A DNA stretch of 64,000 nucleotides from Phycisphaerales bacterium UBA5793 (lineage in GTDB: Bacteria > Planctomycetota > Phycisphaerae > Phycisphaerales > UBA5793). Positions 54,116 through 61,407 of this stretch are shown in pieces. Location: assembly GCA_002418285.1 (NCBI GenBank), contig DIDT01000051.1:72424-136423 (forward strand), given 5' to 3'. How positions within the stretch are numbered: position 1 is the first letter of the stretch; every line of letters begins with the position of its first letter. Position numbers and translations under genes: made by a program. The notes beneath the pieces are model-generated. The model was not told where the DNA came from. It did not search any database and saw only the letters and a program-made list of their open reading frames with translations.

Positions 54116-56197
54116 TTACTCGATGACCTGATCGATCATGTTGGATTTACTTCGCGCCTCAACGGCCTGCATCCACACGCGGGTGCCTTCAGAACCGGGC
54201 GGAATCTGCTTACGCACGAGGGCGTACCCGTTCTGGTCGGCGACGCGCGTTGCCCAGGTGACCGGCTGGGCGAGGTCCACAAAAACGTGGAAGCGAGGCA
54301 GGAACGTGCTGCCCGTGCCCACGGTGCTGACCATGAACGCGACGGTCTCACCGGGCGTGGCGCCGAAGATCTCGGCATCGCCGTTGACGCCGGCGACCCA
54401 TCGTGATGCTTCCAGGCGCAGCCGGTAGCTCACCGCCTGATCAATCACGTTGGACTTGCGCTGGTACTCGGCCGCCTGCATCCAGACATGCTGGCCCTCG
54501 GAGCCGAATGGAATCTGGATGTGGTGCAGGGCGTAGCCGTCCTGATCGGCCGTCTCGAAACCAGCCGAACGCGGCTGGGCAAGATCCAGTGTCACGTCGA
54601 GTTGCGGCACGTATGTGCTGCCGGTTCCTTGAACGCTGTAAACAAACGCAACCTGGCTGCCGGGCGTGGCGCGGAAGATCTCGAGATCAGTTCCGGTGCC
54701 AGCGGTCCAGGTGCCCGCGCGAAGTCGCATCGGAATATCGCCGCTGATCGCTGCCACGACGGCTTCGTAGGCATCGACCATGCCGTAGCCATAGTCGTTG
54801 TCCTTGCCTTCGGTGCCCAGATCGACCGCGGTGTCATAGATGATCTGCTTGATGTCATCGACCGGCAGATCAGGATTCACTTCGCGCATCAGGCAGACGA
54901 CGCCGTTGATGTGCGGCGACGCCATCGATGTGCCGCTGAACTGGCCGTAGGAATTGCCCGGCAGTGACGAACGGACATTGACGCCAGGAGCGGAAATGTC
55001 CGGCTTGATTGCCGCCCGGCCATCCGGGGTGCAGAACGTCGGACCGCGCGAGGAGAAACTCGCGATCGGCCACCCCTGCGTGTTGGCGTCGACGGCGGCA
55101 ACTGCGAACGTGCGGTACTCGTCAGTCGCGCGATCAGAGGGACGACCCAGTCCGGCGAAGCCCTCGTTGCCGGCCGAGAAGGTAATCAGCGTGCCCGCGG
55201 CTTCGCAGGCGTCCAGGTGCGACCAGAAAGTCTCATCGCAGGGCGGATAGCCGTGCCCCGTGACCAGACGCCACGAGTTCGAGCACACCGCCGGAACATC
55301 CCAGTTCGTGTTCGGATCGCCATCCGGATCGATCAGCCATTCGAAGGCGAGCAGCGCATCGGATACCGTCCGCTGAATGCTGACACGATCAATGACAGCG
55401 GCGTGAATCCAGTGAGCGCCGGGAGCCACGCCGACCTGGTCGCCAGGCGCGCCGCCGCAGACCGTGCCCATGGTGTGGGTGCCGTGGCTGCCGAACGCCT
55501 GCGGGAAGGTCGTGTTGGTCACCGGATCAAACCACGCCCACTCGGGGTGGCCGGCATAACGCGAATCCGCTACGCCTGCCCAGCGGCTGGCCAGCGCGGG
55601 GTGGTTGCCATCCACACCCGTATCCAGCGTGCTCGTCAGAACGCCAACGCCCGTCACGTCAAATTCGCTCCAGACTTCCGGAGCGCGAATGGCGACGAGA
55701 CCCTGCTCGGGAGCGTCCAGCCCGCTGCCGTTACCGTGATCGATCACCTCGGGCTCACCCAGGGGAGCCACTGTTTCGATCGGGTAGTTGAAATAGACGC
55801 GAAGGACGTCGGCGCGGTTGGCGAGGCGAACGATTTCGCTCCGGGTTGCTTCAACCTGGATGACGTTTGAGATCCAGTACGCCTTGTAGCTCACGATGCG
55901 GCCCGCACTCTTCAGTGCCTCGAGGTGGGTGACCAGGTCACCCTGCGTCGTGTTTGCCTTGTCCTGCAGCGTGGTTACCACGATCCGGTGCCGATCACGC
56001 AGGGAAAGCCGCTCCTGTTCGAAGGTGCGGTCCATCGCGGCAATATTGACCTGGTCATTGAGGAACACCAGGGTCGAAAGAACTTCGTTGTCGGGCGACT
56101 TGAGGATGATCCGACGCAGGTCGGGATCAATCTCGCCGGCAAACACCGGGGTCGCCAGGACCGCGGCCGCCATTCCAATACAGACGAATCGTTTCAT
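54116..56197 (-). CDS. S8 subtilisin-like protease with two C-terminal modules
   Basis: A 693-residue exported protease. Start at 56197 after GGAAGGAAG; the signal ends near PVFAG (residue ~20). Residues ~25-140 are an I9-like propeptide region. The catalytic triad is D192 (STLDTGVDG), H238 (GSHGTHTMG) and S424 (GTSMASPHI), with oxyanion N344 (SAGNEGF). The last ~200 residues hold two copies of the recurring module, about 490-592 and 593-693, ending in KSNVIDQAVS and KSNMIDQVIE. It is a tandem duplicate of the next gene (56320-58089), which has one module. Likely a secreted or surface peptidase; substrate unknown. Confidence 0.92.
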   Translation of the reverse strand: MKRFVCIGMAAAVLATPVFAGEIDPDLRRIILKSPDNEVLSTLVFLNDQVNIAAMDRTFEQERLSLRDRHRIVVTTLQDKANTTQGDLVTHLEALKSAGRIVSYKAYWISNVIQVEATRSEIVRLANRADVLRVYFNYPIETVAPLGEPEVIDHGNGSGLDAPEQGLVAIRAPEVWSEFDVTGVGVLTSTLDTGVDGNHPALASRWAGVADSRYAGHPEWAWFDPVTNTTFPQAFGSHGTHTMGTVCGGAPGDQVGVAPGAHWIHAAVIDRVSIQRTVSDALLAFEWLIDPDGDPNTNWDVPAVCSNSWRLVTGHGYPPCDETFWSHLDACEAAGTLITFSAGNEGFAGLGRPSDRATDEYRTFAVAAVDANTQGWPIASFSSRGPTFCTPDGRAAIKPDISAPGVNVRSSLPGNSYGQFSGTSMASPHINGVVCLMREVNPDLPVDDIKQIIYDTAVDLGTEGKDNDYGYGMVDAYEAVVAAISGDIPMRLRAGTWTAGTGTDLEIFRATPGSQVAFVYSVQGTGSTYVPQLDVTLDLAQPRSAGFETADQDGYALHHIQIPFGSEGQHVWMQAAEYQRKSNVIDQAVSYRLRLEASRWVAGVNGDAEIFGATPGETVAFMVSTVGTGSTFLPRFHVFVDLAQPVTWATRVADQNGYALVRKQIPPGSEGTRVWMQAVEARSKSNMIDQVIE

Positions 56198-56257
56198 CGT
56201 GCTTCTTCCTTCCGTTAGCAGTGTGGATGAAGGAACATATACCGTTGTCCCATGGCA

Positions 56258-56284
56258 CACCGCGGGCTCGGGGGCCCGCGGTGT
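56258..56284 (-). other. strong hairpin between the two subtilase genes
   Basis: ACACCGCGGG / CCCGCGGTGT inverted repeat in the short space between the stop at 56320 and the start at 56197. There is no clear U-run, so it may be a transcription-attenuating or transcript-protecting hairpin rather than a full terminator. Confidence 0.55.
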
Positions 56285-56319
56285 ACATGGAAACCTGTTC
56301 ACGCCCAGAGGGCGCGAGA

Positions 56320-58089
56320 TTACTCAATCACCTGCTCAGTCACGTTTGACTTGCGCTGGTATTCCATCACCTGCATGAACACGCGGACGCCAACCGTGTT
56401 GGGAGGGATGCGTGTACGAAGCAAGGCATAGCCGTCCTGATCAGCCGTCCGGATGCCGGCCTGACGAGGCTGGGCGAGATCCAGTGTTACGTCGAGTTGC
56501 GGCACGTATGTGCTGCCGTTGCCCCGGACGCTGTAGACGAACACCACGTGCGCGCCGGGAGTGGCGCGGAAGACTTCTGCGTCACCGTTGACGCCCGCGA
56601 CGAATCGCGAAGTCTGCAGCCGCATCGGGATGTCGCCCGTCATAGCCGCGACGACGGACTCGTAGGCATCGACCATGCCGTAGCCGTAGCTGTTGTCTTC
56701 GCCCGCCGTTCCGAGATCGACCGCGGTGTCATAGATAATCTGCTTGATGTCATCGACCGGCAGATCAGGATTCACTTCGCGCATCAGGCAGACGACGCCG
56801 TTGATGTGCGGCGACGCCATCGATGTGCCGCTGAACTGGCCGTAGGAATTGCCCGGCAGTGACGAACGGACATTGACGCCAGGGGCGGAAATGTCAGGCT
56901 TGATAGCCGGCTGACCATTTGGCGTGCAGTTCGTCGGACCGCGTGAGGAGAAACTCGCGATGGGCCACCCCTGCGTGTTGCCATCCACCGCAGCAACCGC
57001 GAACGTGCGGTACTCGTCGGTGGCCCGGTCAGCGGGACGACGCAGGCCGGAGAAGCCCTCGTTGCCGGCCGAGAAGGTAATCAGCGTGCCCGCGGCTTCG
57101 CAGGCGTCCAGGTGCGTCCAGAAAGTCTGGTCGCAAGGCTGGTAGCCGTGGCCCGTGGTGACGCCCCATGAATTGGAGCACACCGCCGGGACGTCCCAGT
57201 TGGTGTTTGGATCGCCATCCGGATCAATGAGCCACTCGAAGGCGAGCAGCGAGTCCGCAACGGTGCGCTGAATGCTGACGCGATCGATAACCGCCGCGTG
57301 AATCCAGTGAGCGCCGGGAGCCACGCCGACCTGGTCGCCAGGTGCGCCGCCGCAGACCGTGCCCATGGTGTGGGTGCCGTGGCTGCCGAACGCCTGCGGG
57401 AAGGTCGTGTTGGTCACCGGATCAAACCACGCCCACTCGGGGTGGCCGGAATAACGAGAGTCAGCAACGCCTGCCCAGCGGTCGGCCAGAGCAGGATGCC
57501 GTCCGTCGACGCCCGTGTCCAGGGTGGACGTGAGAACGCCGAATCCTGTGACATTGAATTCGGTCCAGACTTCCGGAGCGCGAATGGCAACCAGACCCGG
57601 CTCGGGAGCGTCAAGACCGCCATTATCCGGGGCGGCAACGTCGGAGTAATCGACCGGGGCGACCAGTTCGATCGGGTAGTTGAAATAGACGCGAAGCACG
57701 TCGGCGCGGTTGGCGAGGCGGACGATTTCGCTGCGGGTGGCGTCCACGCGGATGACGTTCGAGATCCAGAACGTGTGGAAGTCCGCCACGCGACCGGCTG
57801 CCTTGAGCGCGGTCAGGTGGTCGATCATGGCGCCCTGCGTCGTCGCAGCCTTGTCCTGCAGCGTGGTCACCACGATGCGGTGACGCTCGCGCAGATTCAG
57901 CTTCTCCCGGTTGAAGGTGAGATTCATCTGGGCGATGTTCACCTGATCATTCAGGTAGATAAGCGTTGAAATGACTTCATCGTCCGGGGCATTCAGGATG
58001 ATCCGGCGAAGATCCGGATCGATTTCGCCTGCAAAAACCGGGGTCGCAAGGACCGCGGCGGCGAAGCCAGCACACACCAATCGTTTCAT
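56320..58089 (-). CDS. S8 subtilisin-like protease with one C-terminal module
   Basis: A 589-residue paralogue of the 54116-56197 product. Start at 58089 after a purine-rich leader; the signal ends near PVFAG. Triad: about D191 (STLDTGVDG), H237 (GSHGTHTMG) and S423 (GTSMASPHI), with SAGNEGF. The N-terminal propeptide-like part and the catalytic domain match closely, and long DNA stretches are almost identical (see findings). A single C-terminal module (about 490-589) ends in KSNVTEQVIE. The body is active-looking; substrate unknown. Confidence 0.92.
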   Translation of the reverse strand: MKRLVCAGFAAAVLATPVFAGEIDPDLRRIILNAPDDEVISTLIYLNDQVNIAQMNLTFNREKLNLRERHRIVVTTLQDKAATTQGAMIDHLTALKAAGRVADFHTFWISNVIRVDATRSEIVRLANRADVLRVYFNYPIELVAPVDYSDVAAPDNGGLDAPEPGLVAIRAPEVWTEFNVTGFGVLTSTLDTGVDGRHPALADRWAGVADSRYSGHPEWAWFDPVTNTTFPQAFGSHGTHTMGTVCGGAPGDQVGVAPGAHWIHAAVIDRVSIQRTVADSLLAFEWLIDPDGDPNTNWDVPAVCSNSWGVTTGHGYQPCDQTFWTHLDACEAAGTLITFSAGNEGFSGLRRPADRATDEYRTFAVAAVDGNTQGWPIASFSSRGPTNCTPNGQPAIKPDISAPGVNVRSSLPGNSYGQFSGTSMASPHINGVVCLMREVNPDLPVDDIKQIIYDTAVDLGTAGEDNSYGYGMVDAYESVVAAMTGDIPMRLQTSRFVAGVNGDAEVFRATPGAHVVFVYSVRGNGSTYVPQLDVTLDLAQPRQAGIRTADQDGYALLRTRIPPNTVGVRVFMQVMEYQRKSNVTEQVIE

Positions 58090-58685
58090 CTTCTTCTTCT
58101 CACTTTCCAAAAAGTTCGAGACACGAGGCACAGAAAGACGGGACGCCCGCCGACACCGCGAGCGTCTACCCCCGGGACGACGTTCATAGAATACCTCAGA
58201 ACAACCGTCAAGGAAGGTAAATTTATCCAAACTTCCGCGGAAAAATGCACTCCTGGCACACCAAAGAGGTAATCCACCTCGGAAGGTGTCGCGGCGGATT
58301 GCCTAGCTTCGCGCTTCCTTGCCTGTGACAATTCGATTCCAGTCCCCGGATCAAGGGGGCCGGGTCCAATCCCACGGCGCCCGCGCGTCGTTCCACGTGC
58401 GCGATGCCGCGCCCTCCATTTCTGCGGAACCGCAGCCTCGCAGACGCGCTACGGACGTCTGTCACCGGCCGAAGTCTTCTGGACTCCTCCGCGGGCACCC
58501 GTTGATATCAGCACGATCCGCGTGCGCCGGCACCCTTGGCACGCAAGTTGCATTGGGCAGCTCCAATCCTCCGGCACGCGCCGGCACTGACCCAGATCGC
58601 GACCGAGAACGTCGACTGGCGGAAATTCTGACCACACGGAGGCTCGGAGCCATACGCCAGCCGCAATCCGAAGAAGGACACCGAC
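58090..58685. other. intergenic region between divergent subtilase and FG-GAP genes
   Basis: About 600 bp with no supported gene, between the divergent starts of the subtilase gene and the FG-GAP gene. It should hold both promoters. The stretch 58230-58300 is relatively AT-rich near the subtilase side. No RNA or repeat was recognised. Confidence 0.6.
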
Positions 58686-61292
58686 ATGCAACTGACCCCG
58701 CTTAATCGATCGCTCCTCACTCTCCTGCTTGTCGCTCCCGCGGGCGCGGCGCTCGCGCAGCCGGATGGCGGTGGCTCGCTGCTCAATTCCGCCTGGAGGC
58801 CATTCGAAACCGGCCAATTCCCCGGCATCGCTCCCATCGCACTCGACCACGCCGACCTCGATGGGGACCTGGATATCGATGTCGTTGTGGCACACGAGTA
58901 CTACGGCGCTCCAGGAATGGTCGTCATGCTCAATGATGGCCACGGCGTCTTCCACGTTGGCTCACGCAATGACGTGCCATATGGCGATGACCTCGCCGAC
59001 ATTGTGCTGCGCGACATCGATGGTGATGGCCACGTCGACGCTGTCGCCGCAGTGCCCACGACCTTCAGTCGAGCCACCAAGGTGTACTGGTGGCATGGCA
59101 ATGGCGATGGGACGTTCAGCAATCCATACCACCAAGTCGTGAGCGGACCCGGCCCACTGAGCCTCGTCGTCGCCGATTTCACCGGCGATGGTCATCCCGA
59201 CATCGTGACCGCCGACGGAGACTTCTACGGCAGCGGAACCACCGTGTCGCTGATGGTGCACAACGGACTCTCGGGCAATCAGGTGGCCTTTGCCACACCG
59301 CGCGCATTCGTCGTTGGCGCCAATGTGCAGCGCGTCGCCGCTGCGGACGTCGATGGCGATCTCGATATCGACCTGCTCGTCGGTCGCCAGCACGCGACCG
59401 GCAACGCGGTTCTTTTCAATGATGGAAACGGTAACTTCAGCTCTCCGGTCTTCTACCGGCATGCAAACGACACGCAATACGCCAATTCCAGGATCGCACT
59501 GGCCGACGTCGATCGCGATGGTGATCCCGATCTCGTCGCCACCACCGCAACCAATGGGACGCCCAATCGCGGAATCGTGACCGTTCGTCGAAATGATGGC
59601 AATGGCGTCTTCGGGGCCTTCACGACCTACCCGCTCGGCGACTGGTCCTGGACCGTGACCTCGCTGCACTCGGCGGATGTTTCCGGGGACGGTTGGCCGG
59701 ACCTCATTGCGTCCAATCCCTCCGGCCGCTCGTACGATGGATTCGATGTGCTCATCAACGACCGCACCGGCGGCTTCCTTCCCGCCGTGAACTACCGCGC
59801 CGCCAAGTCGACCATGGATGCGATCGCGTTTGACGCGGACGGCGATGGAGACAGCGAGGTCATCTCCGCAGCCAATGACTCGAGTGTGATCACGGTTCAC
59901 GAGAACGTCGGCCAGGGCGTGCTTGCCACCCTGCCCCAGTATCGCATCGGATCAATCACCCACAACATCGATCGAGCGGACATCGATGGCGATACCGACC
60001 TCGACATCGTGAGCGTCGATTCCCAGGCGTACATCCTGCGCAACAACGGCGATGGAACGTTCGCCCCTGCCTCCGTCTATCAGCCGCCGATGAACCCAGG
60101 CTCGGTGCTGCTGCGCGACATGAACAACGACGGGTACCCCGACATGGTCTTCGGGCCCGATCGCAACTCGCCGCCGTACAACTTCGCGGTCGCGCTCAAT
60201 CGTGGTGACGGCACATTCCTCCCCGGTGTAATCACGCCCGTCGGCGCTTCGCAGGCCGGAGTTCTCGACGCCGTCGATCTCAATCATGACAACTTCCGCG
60301 ACGTCGTCCTCACCGACCCCGGCCCGAATTCGGGGATCTACGTCTTCCGAAGCAATGGCAACGGCACGTCCTTTACCTACATGCAGAAGATTCAGACCTC
60401 GATCCCCAATGGAATCCGCGCTGTCGATCTCAATCACGACACGCACCCCGATCTGATCTCGAGTACGGCGCTTGGAATCACCACCTGGCCGGGTCGCGGC
60501 GATTTCACCTTCGATCCGATCATCACGCAGGGCGAATACGCCTACGACTTTGACGTCGCTGACTTCGATCACGACGGCAACCTCGACCTCTGTACGCTCA
60601 TTCCCCAGCCCTCCTTTGGAACGGTCGAAGTCTCGATTCTGCCCGGCTACGGCGACGGAGACTTCGGCTTCCCCAACATCTACCCCGGCACCACCGGGCG
60701 CGAAGGTGCGTTCCGGATCGCTTCCGATTGCGATGCCGCCGACGTCGATGGCGACGGCAACATGGACCTGGTGCTCACCAGCAACGCGCCGGGAGATGTA
60801 GCTGTCTTCCGAGGAAACGGCGACGGCACGCTCCAGCCCATGGACCGCTACAGCGCGCACTCATCCGTCTTCGGCGACTTCACCGGTGACGGCGTCACCG
60901 ATGTCGCCACGATCGTCAGCCTGCCGCCCGGCGGATTCACCGACATGGTCACGCTGCTCGAAGGTCGTGGAGCGAGAAGCGCGAACCTGACGTTGACAAC
61001 TTCCGGCACATGCCCGGGCCGAGTCACCCTGGTGGCTGAGAACGCCACTGCGAACCAGTTTGTGGCCTTCATTTATGCTCGCGGCGCGGGCTCGGTTGTG
61101 ATCCCGTCCGGCCTCTGCGCCGGCACCCGGTTGGGGTTGAATGCCTCGGCCGCGCTGCTCTCCACCGTTCGCGCCAATCTCATCGGGCGGGCCGTGTTCA
61201 GCGGCAACGTCCCGCCCGGCGCCTGCAACCACATCCTCATCCAGGCGCTCGACGCGGCGACATGCAGCACGTCCAATGTCGAAGGAATCTGA
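58686..61292 (+). CDS. secreted FG-GAP/VCBS repeat protein with C-terminal module
   Basis: An 868-residue exported protein with signal ending near ALAQP (residue ~25). About 14 repeats carry calcium-loop motifs of the type D.DGD...D: DLDGDLDIDVV, DIDGDGHVDAV, DFTGDGHPDIV, DVDGDGNMDLV and others. These build one or two integrin-like seven-bladed propellers. The final ~100 residues are the recurring module (SGTCPGRVTLVAENATANQF, ARGAGSVVIPSGLCAGTRLG, TCSTSNVEGI). GAAGGACAC precedes the ATG. A calcium-stabilised surface or adhesion protein is likely; no ligand can be named. Confidence 0.9.
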   Translation: MQLTPLNRSLLTLLLVAPAGAALAQPDGGGSLLNSAWRPFETGQFPGIAPIALDHADLDGDLDIDVVVAHEYYGAPGMVVMLNDGHGVFHVGSRNDVPYGDDLADIVLRDIDGDGHVDAVAAVPTTFSRATKVYWWHGNGDGTFSNPYHQVVSGPGPLSLVVADFTGDGHPDIVTADGDFYGSGTTVSLMVHNGLSGNQVAFATPRAFVVGANVQRVAAADVDGDLDIDLLVGRQHATGNAVLFNDGNGNFSSPVFYRHANDTQYANSRIALADVDRDGDPDLVATTATNGTPNRGIVTVRRNDGNGVFGAFTTYPLGDWSWTVTSLHSADVSGDGWPDLIASNPSGRSYDGFDVLINDRTGGFLPAVNYRAAKSTMDAIAFDADGDGDSEVISAANDSSVITVHENVGQGVLATLPQYRIGSITHNIDRADIDGDTDLDIVSVDSQAYILRNNGDGTFAPASVYQPPMNPGSVLLRDMNNDGYPDMVFGPDRNSPPYNFAVALNRGDGTFLPGVITPVGASQAGVLDAVDLNHDNFRDVVLTDPGPNSGIYVFRSNGNGTSFTYMQKIQTSIPNGIRAVDLNHDTHPDLISSTALGITTWPGRGDFTFDPIITQGEYAYDFDVADFDHDGNLDLCTLIPQPSFGTVEVSILPGYGDGDFGFPNIYPGTTGREGAFRIASDCDAADVDGDGNMDLVLTSNAPGDVAVFRGNGDGTLQPMDRYSAHSSVFGDFTGDGVTDVATIVSLPPGGFTDMVTLLEGRGARSANLTLTTSGTCPGRVTLVAENATANQFVAFIYARGAGSVVIPSGLCAGTRLGLNASAALLSTVRANLIGRAVFSGNVPPGACNHILIQALDAATCSTSNVEGI

Positions 61293-61407
61293 GCCACACG
61301 CGAGCTGGAGGTTGTCACTCGCTGGGTGCGGTCCATCCATCTCGCCAATTCACGAACCCAACCACAGCGCAGCCTGCGGCGGCGCTAGCCAAGTGGAGAT
61401 TTCATCA

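Noticed and set aside
59952..60860. Long minus-strand frames opposite the FG-GAP genes (also 61648-62118, 62173-62784 and 63121-63867)
   Set aside because: They mirror the repeated GAT/GAC-GGC codons of the FG-GAP repeats and show the resulting repetitive I/V/A/E pattern, so they are shadows of the coding strand.
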